A stretch of DNA of 53,739 nucleotides. Origin: Bacteroidales bacterium. Lineage in GTDB: Bacteria > Bacteroidota > Bacteroidia > Bacteroidales > JAGONC01. This document shows positions 16,075 to 24,692 of the stretch, in pieces (position 1 is the stretch's first letter; each line of letters starts with the position of its first letter). The notes beneath the pieces are model-generated. The model ran no database searches and was not told the origin of the DNA. It was given only the letters and a program-made list of their open reading frames with translations. The stretch lies in contig JAQUQD010000011.1 in NCBI GenBank assembly GCA_028716265.1, forward strand, positions 1-53,739, in the 5' to 3' direction. The translations under genes were made by a program, and so were the position numbers.

Positions 16075-17286
16075 TCATTCCATCCGTACGATCCTCGGGT
16101 AAAACTTCCCGAGTATTTTCACGAGCTCCCGCTGCGCCTCCATGATCCGGTCAATGTCCTTGTAAGCCTCCGGAGCTTCCTCGGCATCCCCGCCGATGAG
16201 CTCCACACCATTCTGCTTTAGCTGTTTTGCCAGGATTTCACGGTTGAACAGTGCTCTGGCCCTGTTCCGCGATATCTGCCTGCCGGCGCCGTGGGAAGCT
16301 GAATAAAGCGATTCGGGATTCCCCTTGCCGGCAATAATATACGCCGGGGAGATCATGTTCCCGGGAATGATTCCCCTGTCGCCGACATGGGCAGGTGTGG
16401 CCCCTTTCCTGTGGATGACCAGCTTCTCCGAGGGACTCAGCTCTTCCATCCATGCATAATTATGGTGATTCTCCAGTGTCATGACTGGTTTTTCCCCAAG
16501 TGCTTTCGACAGCCGTCCGTGGATGATGCGATGGTTGGCGGCGGAATAGTCACCCGCCAGGACCATGGCCTTCCAGTATTCCTGTCCCTCCTCCGAGTCA
16601 AGTTCAAGCCAGGCCAGGTTGCCCGCCTCACCGGTCATACCAAGCTTCTTTTTGGCAATGTCCGTGTAATGTCTGGCCACCTCGGCGCCAAAGTTACGGG
16701 AACCGGAGTGGGACAAAATGGCAAACCGGGAACCTGCACCAAGCCCCAACTCAGGGGTGGGCTCTTCGATCACGACATATCCCACGTCGACAAAATGATT
16801 TCCGTGACCGGAGGTGCCCAGCTGATAGAAAAACATGTCCTTCAGCGAACGGATGAAGCTAATCTCTTTGAATTCATCCCGCTCCATGAGCTCGTGGTCG
16901 CTGATGTCACTGAATTCCGCCAACCCGAAGCGGGTGCATTCTGTCAGCATGCTCTTCAGCTGATCCTTCCTGGTTTCCAGCAGGGCAGGAGGCAGATCAT
17001 ATACCGAAAGGCACATCCTGCAGCCAATATCCATCCCGACGCCATAGGGCATCACGGCATTGTAAGCAGCCACCACTCCACCGATGGGCAATCCGTATCC
17101 GACATGCGCATCAGCCATCAATGCCCCTTTAACCACGACAGGCATCTTCATGGCGTTCTCCATTTGCTGGTATGTTTCCCGGTCAATATACGCTGAACCA
17201 AACACAGCATAATCAGTCGCAGATCGAATATTCTCTACCTTCCTTCTCCTATCTCTTCTCTCCTTTCTCCTGTTTCCTTTCATCAT
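16075..17286 (-). CDS. rtcB: RtcB-family RNA-splicing ligase
   Basis: GTP- and Mn-dependent ligase that joins 2',3'-cyclic phosphate or 3'-phosphate RNA ends to 5'-OH ends, 403 aa. Motifs in order: MADAHVGYGLPIGG (about 57-70), GVGMDIGCRM with metal-binding Cys89, GTSGHGNHFVDV (157-168), LSHSGSRNFG (191-200), HHNYAW, HRKGATPA (292-299), GIIPGNM and SASHGAGRQ, where His332 is the expected guanylylated residue. The length matches the bacterial family. No archease or rtcA is adjacent. The first two codons are both ATG. A near -7 box (TATCTTTA, minus, 17319-17312) overlaps the ndk terminator, so rtcB may have its own promoter. Confidence 0.95.
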   Translation of the reverse strand: MMKGNRRKERRDRRRKVENIRSATDYAVFGSAYIDRETYQQMENAMKMPVVVKGALMADAHVGYGLPIGGVVAAYNAVMPYGVGMDIGCRMCLSVYDLPPALLETRKDQLKSMLTECTRFGLAEFSDISDHELMERDEFKEISFIRSLKDMFFYQLGTSGHGNHFVDVGYVVIEEPTPELGLGAGSRFAILSHSGSRNFGAEVARHYTDIAKKKLGMTGEAGNLAWLELDSEEGQEYWKAMVLAGDYSAANHRIIHGRLSKALGEKPVMTLENHHNYAWMEELSPSEKLVIHRKGATPAHVGDRGIIPGNMISPAYIIAGKGNPESLYSASHGAGRQISRNRARALFNREILAKQLKQNGVELIGGDAEEAPEAYKDIDRIMEAQRELVKILGKFYPRIVRME

Positions 17287-17316
17287 ATGGCAATAATTAG
17301 CTTATCAATGTGTAAA

Positions 17317-17348
17317 GATAATAAAAGAGCAAGCCCTGGCACTTGCTC
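17317..17348 (-). terminator. Intrinsic terminator downstream of ndk
   Basis: On the minus strand GAGCAAG and CTTGCTC form a 7-bp stem with an 8-nt loop (17348-17327), followed by TTTTATTATC. It lies about 190 nt past the ndk stop and just before the rtcB start. The 17349-17535 stretch between it and ndk holds nothing recognisable. Confidence 0.7.
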
Positions 17349-17535
17349 AATGTTTACCCTTTCCTATTTAATCTCCCTGCCAGAATAGGAGTTTTATGAC
17401 GGGGGTGATAAGGCTAAATGGAAACAAATACTTGATCCGGATTTTATGAAAAGGTAATACCTTCTGTCGAAAAGGTCATCCTTTGTTATTCGGACGGGAC
17501 TTTCAGCCTCTTCAGGCCGGATAACGGTCAGGGGA

Positions 17536-17961
17536 TCATTCGGTAAACCGTTCCAGCTGTGAGAAAAAGAAATTGCTCTCTATGATGGCATTTTCATTGC
17601 TGTCGGAACCATGAACGGCATTGGCCTCGATGGATATGCCAAACTGCTTGCGAATGGATCCTTCCGGAGCTTTCGCCGGATCGGTCGGCCCAATCAGCAC
17701 TCTGTAGGCCTCCACGGCATTTTCCTTCTCCAGGATGGCCGCCACGATCGGCCCTGAGGTCATCGAACGGACCAGGTCGTTGTAAAATGGCCTTTCCCTG
17801 TGAACAAAATAAAATGCCTTTGCCTGGGCCTCGCTCAATTGCATGTATTTCATGGCAATGATCCGAAAGCCAGCCTCATTGATGCGGGCAAGGATGGACC
17901 CGATGTGACCCTGCTTCACCGCAAGGGGCTTGATCATGGTTAAGGTGATATTCCCTGTCAT
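17536..17961 (-). CDS. ndk: Nucleoside diphosphate kinase
   Basis: Transfers the gamma phosphate between nucleoside triphosphates and diphosphates through a phosphohistidine, 141 aa. The active-site His117 is in NAVHGSDS, and the N-terminal ITLTMIKPLAV (nucleotide-binding Lys11), RPFYNDLV and GSIRKQFG segments are all present. The ending is typical of the family. It diverges from nrnA; a minus-strand TATTTTTG box at 17994-17987 lies 25 nt upstream of the ATG. Confidence 0.97.
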   Translation of the reverse strand: MTGNITLTMIKPLAVKQGHIGSILARINEAGFRIIAMKYMQLSEAQAKAFYFVHRERPFYNDLVRSMTSGPIVAAILEKENAVEAYRVLIGPTDPAKAPEGSIRKQFGISIEANAVHGSDSNENAIIESNFFFSQLERFTE

Positions 17962-17986
17962 TGTGATGTTTTTTACTGATGAGGCG

Positions 17987-18058
17987 CAAAAATAAAGGAT
18001 ATATTGATAATTATGGCCAGATTAGCAAATTACCTTTCAGGCAAATCCATTATCTTTG
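17987..18058. promoter_or_regulatory. Divergent -7 boxes for ndk and nrnA
   Basis: TATTTTTG on the minus strand (17994-17987) faces ndk. TATCTTTG on the plus strand (18051-18058) faces nrnA, about 75 nt before its start. Both match TAnnTTTG; neither has a good -33 TTG. Confidence 0.45.
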
Positions 18059-18133
18059 CTGGCCCAGGTATAAAGAAACGGCTGGGAAGAAGGAAAATCA
18101 GGTGTTTGCCGCTTCTAATTTAATAGCTTCATT

Positions 18134-19147
18134 TTGGATTCAACAGTTTTTGGGAACATTAGGAATTTACTTCCTGCGCCAAAAAAGATCGTGATCACAT
18201 CCCACGTAAATCCTGACGGGGATGCAGTGGGTTCCAGCCTCGGTTTGTTCTGGTTTCTGAAAAGACTTGGTCATCACGTACATATCGTCATACCCAACTC
18301 GTTCCCTTCATTTCTCACATGGATGCCCGGATGCGACCAGATCCTCCATCATAAAGAACAGATCCTTCAGGCAAAAGAGCATATCGCATCTGCTGAGATC
18401 ATCTTCTGTCTGGATTTCAACGCACTTAACCGGCTGGACAATCTGGAAGAAGCTGTCAGGAACGCAAAGGGAATTAAAGTGCTGATCGACCATCATGCAA
18501 AACCTGCGCAGGAATTTGACCACATGATCTCTGTTGTGGAAACATCGTCCACATCAGAATTAGTATATGATTTTATCAGCTCGTTCAATGAGCCCGGCCT
18601 GCTTGACCGGAGTATCGCCGAGTGCATTTTTGCCGGTATCATGACCGACACGGGCTCTTTCAGTTATTCCTGCACTTATGAGAGCACGTTCAGTATCGTT
18701 GCCCGCCTGATCGCCCTGGGGATTGATGTGGAACACATTCACCGGCTTGTCTACGACACCTATACTGAATCAAGGATGCGCCTGCTGGGATATGCGCTGA
18801 GTGATAAACTCAAGGTGCTGAATCAATACCATACGGCCTATATTTCACTGACTAAGCAGGAATTAAGAAGGTTCAGGCACCGCATCGGTGACACGGAAGG
18901 TATCGTCAATTATGCTCTTTCCATCAAAGGGATCAACTTGGCCATTTTACTCATCGAAAGAGAAAAATATATCCGCCTCTCGTTCCGCTCAAAGGGTGAC
19001 TTCTCTGTGAATGAGCTTGCCCGGAGATATTTCAGCGGAGGCGGACACAGGAACGCTGCCGGCGGCAACTCCTATGATGGAATGGAAAAGACTCTCCAGC
19101 AGATCAATGACCTCCTGCCCTCATTGAAAGACCAGCTGAATTATTGA
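18134..19147 (+). CDS. nrnA: DHH-family nanoRNase / pAp phosphatase (NrnA-like)
   Basis: DHH/DHHA1 phosphoesterase, 337 aa, expected to degrade 2-5 nt RNAs to mononucleotides and to dephosphorylate pAp. DHH motifs: SHVNPDGDAVGSS (about 23-35), FCLDFN, VLIDHHAKP (the DHH) and IMTDTGSFSY. The DHHA1 glycine motif SGGGHRNAAGG is near the C terminus. No ATG is available: an in-frame TAA at 18116-18118 leaves only TTG 18134 (or ATT 18131) before the conserved region. It heads a run with two FKBP lipoproteins and galK. Confidence 0.93.
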   Translation: MDSTVFGNIRNLLPAPKKIVITSHVNPDGDAVGSSLGLFWFLKRLGHHVHIVIPNSFPSFLTWMPGCDQILHHKEQILQAKEHIASAEIIFCLDFNALNRLDNLEEAVRNAKGIKVLIDHHAKPAQEFDHMISVVETSSTSELVYDFISSFNEPGLLDRSIAECIFAGIMTDTGSFSYSCTYESTFSIVARLIALGIDVEHIHRLVYDTYTESRMRLLGYALSDKLKVLNQYHTAYISLTKQELRRFRHRIGDTEGIVNYALSIKGINLAILLIEREKYIRLSFRSKGDFSVNELARRYFSGGGHRNAAGGNSYDGMEKTLQQINDLLPSLKDQLNY

Positions 19148-19160
19148 TCCCGATTACACC

Positions 19161-19706
19161 ATGCCTTCAACACGAAAAATACTGGTCAACATGCTGACGA
19201 CAGGTTGGTTGCTTGTTTTTGTACTCACCGCATGCAATCATGAACGACCTGCCGGTGAAAATGCCCGTCAGAAAGAGGTCCTCAGCGAGCAGCTGATCAA
19301 TGTCAATAAGACGATGGTCAGAACAGAAGATGAACTCATCGAAGATTTCATACACCGGTATGGATGGAATATGAACAAAACAGGCACCGGACTGCGTTAC
19401 ATGATCTATTTCGGTGGTCAGGGACCGGTTGCGGCACCTGGCATGAAGGCAACGATCACCTGTTCGGTGGTCCTGCTGAATGGCGACACCTGCTATCCTT
19501 CGCTCACCCGTTCATTCATCATCGGAAAAGAAACAGTCGAATCCGGGATTGACGAGGGAATACGACTCATGCATGAAGGTGACAAAGCGAAATTTATATT
19601 ACCTTCGCACCTCGCTTTCGGATTGCTCGGTGACCGGAAGTCCATACCCCAGAGAGCAACCCTGGTATATGATGTACATCTCATTGATTTAGTAAATATT
19701 AAATAG
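19161..19706 (+). CDS. FKBP-type peptidyl-prolyl isomerase lipoprotein, GldI-like
   Basis: 181 aa lipoprotein (signal ending VFVLTAC, Cys25) with one FKBP domain at about residues 78-178 (GTGLRYMIYFGGQGP, MHEGDKAKFILPSHLAFG, ATLVYDVHLIDL). Such proteins assist folding of exported proteins. The pre-domain helix with EDELIEDFIHRYGWNM and short length resemble GldI, the FKBP lipoprotein of the gliding/type IX secretion set; this is a resemblance, not proof. It starts 13 nt after nrnA. Several canonical FKBP active-site aromatics are replaced, so isomerase activity may be weak. Confidence 0.8.
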   Translation: MPSTRKILVNMLTTGWLLVFVLTACNHERPAGENARQKEVLSEQLINVNKTMVRTEDELIEDFIHRYGWNMNKTGTGLRYMIYFGGQGPVAAPGMKATITCSVVLLNGDTCYPSLTRSFIIGKETVESGIDEGIRLMHEGDKAKFILPSHLAFGLLGDRKSIPQRATLVYDVHLIDLVNIK

Positions 19707-19736
19707 TTATAACGTATCAATTAAACAAGAGAAACC

Positions 19737-21062
19737 ATGAAAAGAATGTTATTTTCAGGCACAGTGATGCTGGCAGGTATGCTGATTCTTTGGGCTGGCT
19801 GTAACCAGTCACCCTACAGGGGATTTAAAAAGGCCGACAGCGGCATTTATTATAAATTCCACGAACGTTCGGGAGACACCAACAAACCGCAGCTCAACGA
19901 ACTCATGACCCTTACCATGCGCTACGGCACCGAGGACAGCAACTTGTTCGACAGCAGGCTGAATCCGCGCCCAATGATCCTTCCGCAGTCGCCACCGCAA
20001 TATAAAGGAGACATCTATGAAGCCCTGTCCATGATGGCAAAAGGCGACAGCGCCACCTTTATCCTGGCAGCCGACTCCTTTTTTCTCGTGACAGCAGGTT
20101 CCCGGTACGTTCCTGATTTCATAGACAGTAATGGAGTCCTCTTTTTTGATGTAAAAATGAAAGAAATACAAACCCAGGAAGAATATCAAAGGGCCGAACA
20201 GTTAAAAAATGAACAAAGAGCGAAAGAAGAATCCGATAAGCTTCAGGAATACATGAAAGCCAACAATCTGCAGATCATTCCGACAGCCAGTGGTCTCTAC
20301 TTCACTGAAACCACTGCAGGCAATGGTAAAAAACCTGTGGAAGGTGACTGGGTGAAGGTAAATTTTGCTATTTCGCTCCTGGACCAAGTGCCAATCTATT
20401 CTTCGTTCGAACGTGAGCCAAGCTCATTTGAGTACGGTAAAATATTTGAGAACCAGGGTGTCTCAGAAGCGATCTCCATGATGAGTGAGGGTGGCAGAGC
20501 TTCCCTGATCGTTCCCTCCAGCCTCGCTTTCGGTGCAGCAGGACGGGGTGATATTATCCCGCCGTATTCAACGTTGCTCTACGATGTCCAGATCGTGAAG
20601 ATCCAAAGCAAGGAAGAGCACCAGGCCGAACTGGAAAAAGCCAAGCAGGCACGCCTGATGAAGGAAGAAAAGAACAAGATCGAAAGCCAGCGGTTCCTTG
20701 AACAAAACAGTAAAAAAGAAGGGGTGACCTCCCTGCCCAGCGGACTTCAGTATAAGGTGATAAAAATGGGTAGTGGCGAAAAACCAGGCCCCACCGATAT
20801 GGTCACCGTACATTATCACGGCACCCTTATCAACGGGACTGTATTCGACAGTTCGATCGAACGGGGCGAACCGGCCACCTTCAGGGTGAATGGAGTCATC
20901 AGGGGTTGGACAGAAGCACTACAGCTGATGCCCACAGGTTCCAAATGGACCCTGTATATTCCTTCTGACCTTGCCTATAAAAACCAGCAAAGAGGTCAGT
21001 TCATCGAACCCAACATGGCCCTGATTTTTGATGTGGAACTCCTTTCCGTCAGTAAAGAATAA
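19737..21062 (+). CDS. Lipoprotein with three FKBP-type PPIase domains
   Basis: 441 aa, lipoprotein signal ending LILWAGC (Cys22). Three FKBP domains are separated by charged, probably coiled-coil linkers: domain 1 about 35-150 (degenerate, no FDSS motif but SRLNPRPM), domain 2 about 180-300 (LAFGAAGRGDIIPPYSTLLY retained) and domain 3 about 345-441 (canonical VTVHYHGTLINGTVFDSS, VIRGWTEALQLM). Only the last domain looks fully catalytic; the first two may be chaperone modules. It follows the GldI-like gene by 30 nt. Probably periplasmic-facing and involved in folding of exported proteins. Confidence 0.88.
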   Translation: MKRMLFSGTVMLAGMLILWAGCNQSPYRGFKKADSGIYYKFHERSGDTNKPQLNELMTLTMRYGTEDSNLFDSRLNPRPMILPQSPPQYKGDIYEALSMMAKGDSATFILAADSFFLVTAGSRYVPDFIDSNGVLFFDVKMKEIQTQEEYQRAEQLKNEQRAKEESDKLQEYMKANNLQIIPTASGLYFTETTAGNGKKPVEGDWVKVNFAISLLDQVPIYSSFEREPSSFEYGKIFENQGVSEAISMMSEGGRASLIVPSSLAFGAAGRGDIIPPYSTLLYDVQIVKIQSKEEHQAELEKAKQARLMKEEKNKIESQRFLEQNSKKEGVTSLPSGLQYKVIKMGSGEKPGPTDMVTVHYHGTLINGTVFDSSIERGEPATFRVNGVIRGWTEALQLMPTGSKWTLYIPSDLAYKNQQRGQFIEPNMALIFDVELLSVSKE

Positions 21063-21072
21063 GAAAACTGCC

Positions 21073-22248
21073 ATGAAGGAGAGAGTCAAATCCCTGGTAA
21101 AGAAATTTGAGGCCCGGTTTGGAAAAAGCGATGAAAAACTTTCAGTTTTTTTTGCTCCAGGCCGGGTCAACCTCATCGGTGAGCATACGGACTATAACGG
21201 AGGATATGTCCTTCCCTTTGCCCTGCAGTATGGTACGCTCCTGCTGATACGCTTTAACGGCCTGGACCAGCTGCGCCTTTCGTCGGTCAATTTTCCCTAT
21301 GAAGGGCGAATACCTGTCGCTGAAAGCTCAAAAAAGATCGATCAGGAATGGGCCAATTACCCCCTGGGCGTAATCCAGCAATTCAGGCCTCATCTCAATG
21401 GACTGAAGGGGATGGATATGCTCTATGAAGGAGATATACCCAACGGGGCCGGCCTGTCCTCTTCTGCCTCCATCGAGATGGTGACTGCCTGCGCGATCAA
21501 CGAACTTTACAGGCTCGGTTGGCCGATGATAGAACTTATCCGGGCATCAAAAAAGGCAGAGAACGAATTTGTCGGGGTGAACTGCGGCATCATGGATCAG
21601 TACGCCGTCGGTAACGGGAAAAAGGACCATGCGATCTTCCTGGATTGTGATGCTGTCCGGCACGAATGGATCCCTTTGGAACTGAAAGACTACAGGCTGA
21701 TCATCGCCAATACCAACAAAAAACGCAAACTGTCCGACTCCAAATACAATGAAAGGGTAGAGGAGTGCGCAAAAGCGGTGAGCATCCTGAAACGATTCCT
21801 CGATGTCAGGCAACTGGGACAGGTGTCCATGGCTGACTTTGAAACGTACCAGCACAAGATCCCTGATGAAACGATACGAAAAAGAGCCAGGCATGTTATC
21901 TCGGAGAACGACCGGGTCTTACGGGCAGTCGCTTCCATGCGCCGTGGTGATCTGGCAGAGCTTGGCAGACTGATGGATCAATCGCATGAATCCCTCCGGT
22001 ATGATTACGAGGTAACCGGCCATGAGCTGGATTCACTGGTGGAGGCAGCCAGGCGTGTGCCTGGAGTGCTGGGAAGCAGGATGACCGGTGCAGGCTTTGG
22101 CGGATGTACGGTCAGCATCCTCCAAAAGGACCAGGTGGAAACATTCCGGAAGCAGGTACACAATCACTACATGAATAAAACCGGCCTGATACCCTCTTTT
22201 TACGAAGGGGAAGTAAGCAACGGGGTGACCTCCCTGCAAATTCCATAA
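21073..22248 (+). CDS. galK: Galactokinase
   Basis: GHMP kinase, 391 aa, phosphorylating galactose at C1 (Leloir pathway). Motifs: GRVNLIGEHTDYNGG (30-44), PNGAGLSSSAS (about 123-133) and MTGAGFGGCTV near the C terminus. The start at 21073 is preferred over 21028, which overlaps the FKBP gene. It lies 10 nt after the triple-FKBP stop with no other galactose gene nearby, so it is an orphan carried in a folding-factor unit. Close GHMP relatives could phosphorylate other sugars, but the N-terminal galactose motif is intact. Confidence 0.93.
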   Translation: MKERVKSLVKKFEARFGKSDEKLSVFFAPGRVNLIGEHTDYNGGYVLPFALQYGTLLLIRFNGLDQLRLSSVNFPYEGRIPVAESSKKIDQEWANYPLGVIQQFRPHLNGLKGMDMLYEGDIPNGAGLSSSASIEMVTACAINELYRLGWPMIELIRASKKAENEFVGVNCGIMDQYAVGNGKKDHAIFLDCDAVRHEWIPLELKDYRLIIANTNKKRKLSDSKYNERVEECAKAVSILKRFLDVRQLGQVSMADFETYQHKIPDETIRKRARHVISENDRVLRAVASMRRGDLAELGRLMDQSHESLRYDYEVTGHELDSLVEAARRVPGVLGSRMTGAGFGGCTVSILQKDQVETFRKQVHNHYMNKTGLIPSFYEGEVSNGVTSLQIP

Positions 22249-22267
22249 TAATACGATCCTGAAACCG

Positions 22268-22297
22268 TTAATCCTATTTCGAATTATTGTATTTTTG
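22268..22297 (+). promoter_or_regulatory. Promoter for bamD-rpoZ-coaBC-porD
   Basis: TTA (one mismatch to TTG) at 22268-22270, 19 nt, then TATTTTTG at 22290-22297. The ATG of bamD is only 5 nt further, so the mRNA would be leaderless or nearly so. Confidence 0.5.
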
Positions 22298-22302
22298 CGG
22301 CC

Positions 22303-23100
22303 ATGATCCAGAACAGGTTCAAGACGGTTTGTTATATTTACATCGTATTGATAATCAGCGCATGCAGCGATTATCAGAAGTTGGTGAAAAGCACTGACTA
22401 CGGTGAAAAATATGAGATGGCCGTCGTTTACTACAACCAGGGCGATTATTACAGGGCCCTGGAACTCTTTGAAGCGGTGCTGCCATTCTACAGAGGCAGC
22501 GATAAGGCCGAGGACCTGAATTTCTATTATTCCTATTGCCATTACCATCAAAGGGATTATGAATTGGCAAGTCACTACTTCAAGCGATTTGCCAAAAATT
22601 TCCCCGCAAGCAAATACACGGAAGAATGCCAGTTCATGAGCGCCTACTGCAAATACCTATTGTCTCCCACCTATTCACTTGACCAGACCAACACCCTGAA
22701 TGCGATCAACGAACTGCAGCTGTTCATCGACCTTTATCCCCGCAGCGAACGGATTACAGAATGCAACACACTCATTGACAACCTGAGGGGCAAGCTGGAG
22801 AAAAAAGCGTTCGAGATCGCTTCCCTGTATCTTAAAATGGAAAACTACAATGCGGCGATCACCGCGTTTAACAATGTACTGAAAGATTTCCCGGGAACGG
22901 ATTATAAGGAAGAGATCCTGTTCAACCTCGCAAAAGCTTATTATCTGTACGCCGAGAACAGCATCGAGGCAAAGAAAAAAGAACGGCACCAGAGTGCGCT
23001 CGAAGCATACGATGCTTTTGTCACAGCCTATCCTGACAGCGAATATATGAAACAGGTCAACAACTTCAGTAAGAACTCACGAAGACAGGTTAAAAACTAA
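22303..23100 (+). CDS. bamD: Outer-membrane assembly lipoprotein BamD (YfiO family)
   Basis: 265 aa lipoprotein (signal ending LIISAC, Cys21) with five TPR-like units. Characteristic segments: KYEMAVVYYNQGDYYRALELF, SYCHYHQRDYELASHYFKRF and YPRSERITECNTLIDNLRGKL. BamD is the essential periplasmic TPR partner of BamA in barrel insertion. It leads the order bamD-rpoZ-coaBC-DUF4835-recN, which is conserved in Bacteroidota as I recall it. A -7 box ends 5 nt before the ATG. Confidence 0.93.
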   Translation: MIQNRFKTVCYIYIVLIISACSDYQKLVKSTDYGEKYEMAVVYYNQGDYYRALELFEAVLPFYRGSDKAEDLNFYYSYCHYHQRDYELASHYFKRFAKNFPASKYTEECQFMSAYCKYLLSPTYSLDQTNTLNAINELQLFIDLYPRSERITECNTLIDNLRGKLEKKAFEIASLYLKMENYNAAITAFNNVLKDFPGTDYKEEILFNLAKAYYLYAENSIEAKKKERHQSALEAYDAFVTAYPDSEYMKQVNNFSKNSRRQVKN

Positions 23101-23111
23101 ACTGACAATCC

Positions 23112-23450
23112 ATGGATTATAAAAAAACAAAAGCCGACTCCACCACCGTTACACGAACCATGCGTGATTTTGATAAAGACACGGGAAATATTTATGAATC
23201 GGTTGCCATTTTGTCCAAAAGGGCTAATTCCATCTCCCTGGAAATGAAGGAAGAATTGGGCAAGAAAATCGCTGAATTTGCTTCACCGACAGACAATCTC
23301 GAAGAGGTCTTTGAAAACAGGGAACAAATCGAGATCGCAAAATTCTACGAACGGCTGCCCAAACCTACCCTGATTGCCATCAGTGAATTTCTGAATGATC
23401 AGATCTATTACAGGAACCCTGCAAAGGATAAGAAACCAAAATCCATTTAG
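23112..23450 (+). CDS. rpoZ: RNA polymerase omega subunit, Bacteroidota type
   Basis: 112 aa. The sequence opens MDYKKTKADSTTVTRTM and contains NIYESVAILSKRANSIS and DNLEEVFENREQIEIAKFYE, the pattern of the phylum-specific omega/RpoZ protein that stabilises the beta-prime subunit. It lies 11 nt after bamD and 21 nt before coaBC. Identification is by recall of the family; the protein is too diverged from E. coli omega for single diagnostic residues. Confidence 0.9.
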   Translation: MDYKKTKADSTTVTRTMRDFDKDTGNIYESVAILSKRANSISLEMKEELGKKIAEFASPTDNLEEVFENREQIEIAKFYERLPKPTLIAISEFLNDQIYYRNPAKDKKPKSI

Positions 23451-23471
23451 TTTTTTGCTCACGATATCACA

Positions 23472-24692
23472 ATGTTAACAGGGAAAAAGATCCTGGTTGG
23501 GATCACAGGGAGCATCGCCGCATACAAGTCGGCTTACCTGGTGCGGTTGCTGGTCAAAGAACATGCTGAGGTCAGGGTGATGATGACACCCGCAGCCCTG
23601 GATTTTATCACTCCGCTGACCCTCTCCACCTTATCCAGGAATCCCGTGGTTTGCGAGCCCTATGATCCCGCTGACGGGACATGGAACAGCCATGTCGACA
23701 TTGGATTGTGGGCTGACATGATCCTTCTGGCCCCACTTACGGCAAACACCATGGCCAAGATGGCGCACGGCATAGCCGATAACTTTGTGTGCACGGCCTT
23801 TCTATCCGCCCGGTGCCCGGTTTTCATCGCGCCTGCCATGGACGTGGATATGTATCAGCATCCTGCAACACAGCAGAATATTCAATTGCTCATCAGCATG
23901 GGCTGCCGGCTCATCGAGCCCCAGGTCGGTGAACTGGCAAGCGGCCTGAGCGGAGAGGGCAGGATGGAAGAACCTGAACGGATCCTAGAAGCGATCAAAA
24001 GGCATTTCGTTGAACGATCCGACATGAAAGGAAAAAAAGTTCTGGTCTCTGCCGGACCCACGCATGAAGCCATCGATCCGGTCAGGTATATCGCCAACCA
24101 TTCCACCGGAACCATGGGCTTTGCACTGGCAAAGGAGGCTGCAGAAAGAGGCGCCGCGGTGATCCTGGTGACCGGTCCGACCACCCTGACAGCCGATCAC
24201 CCGGCTATCGAAAGGAGAGATGTGGTTTCGGCAAAAGAAATGTACGATGAATGCATGAACCATTTCCCCTTCTGCGATCTTGTCATCATGTCAGCCGCAG
24301 TGGCCGACTTTACGCCATCCCATCCCGAAGAGCAAAAAATAAAAAAGAGCCGTTCTTCCCTGACCATCGCACTGGAACCGACACAGGATATCCTGAAAAC
24401 CATGGGGGAAAGTAAAAAACCACATCAATATCTGGTGGGCTTTGCACTGGAAACGGATCATGAACTGGAACATGCAAAGGCAAAGCTGCAAAATAAAAGA
24501 CTCAACCTGATCGTTCTAAATACACTCAAGGATACAGGTGCCGGATTCGGATTCAAAACCAACAAAATAACCCTTATCGACGACTCTGGCAATTTCCGGG
24601 AATATGAGACGAAACCAAAACAGGATGTAGCAAGAGATATTCTGGACTGGGTGACCGGCCGTATCCCGAACAATCAATCGTTGACCAAATGA
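23472..24692 (+). CDS. coaBC: Bifunctional phosphopantothenoylcysteine decarboxylase / phosphopantothenate-cysteine ligase
   Basis: 406 aa coenzyme A biosynthesis enzyme. The CoaC half (residues 1-180) has ITGSIAAYK flavin-binding, the His in SHVDIGLWADMILLAPLTAN, PAMDVDMY (the usual PAMN has Asp here) and ASGLSGEGRM. The CoaB half has VSAGPTHEAIDPVRYIANHS and MSAAVADF, plus a Lys-rich IKKSRSS. It overlaps the following gene by ATGA, so translation is coupled. Confidence 0.96.
   Translation: MLTGKKILVGITGSIAAYKSAYLVRLLVKEHAEVRVMMTPAALDFITPLTLSTLSRNPVVCEPYDPADGTWNSHVDIGLWADMILLAPLTANTMAKMAHGIADNFVCTAFLSARCPVFIAPAMDVDMYQHPATQQNIQLLISMGCRLIEPQVGELASGLSGEGRMEEPERILEAIKRHFVERSDMKGKKVLVSAGPTHEAIDPVRYIANHSTGTMGFALAKEAAERGAAVILVTGPTTLTADHPAIERRDVVSAKEMYDECMNHFPFCDLVIMSAAVADFTPSHPEEQKIKKSRSSLTIALEPTQDILKTMGESKKPHQYLVGFALETDHELEHAKAKLQNKRLNLIVLNTLKDTGAGFGFKTNKITLIDDSGNFREYETKPKQDVARDILDWVTGRIPNNQSLTK

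Noticed and set aside
16387..17196. 269-codon plus-strand open frame opposite rtcB
   Set aside because: Antisense shadow of a gene with every RtcB motif; composition and content (His/Pro/Gln-rich) are not protein-like.
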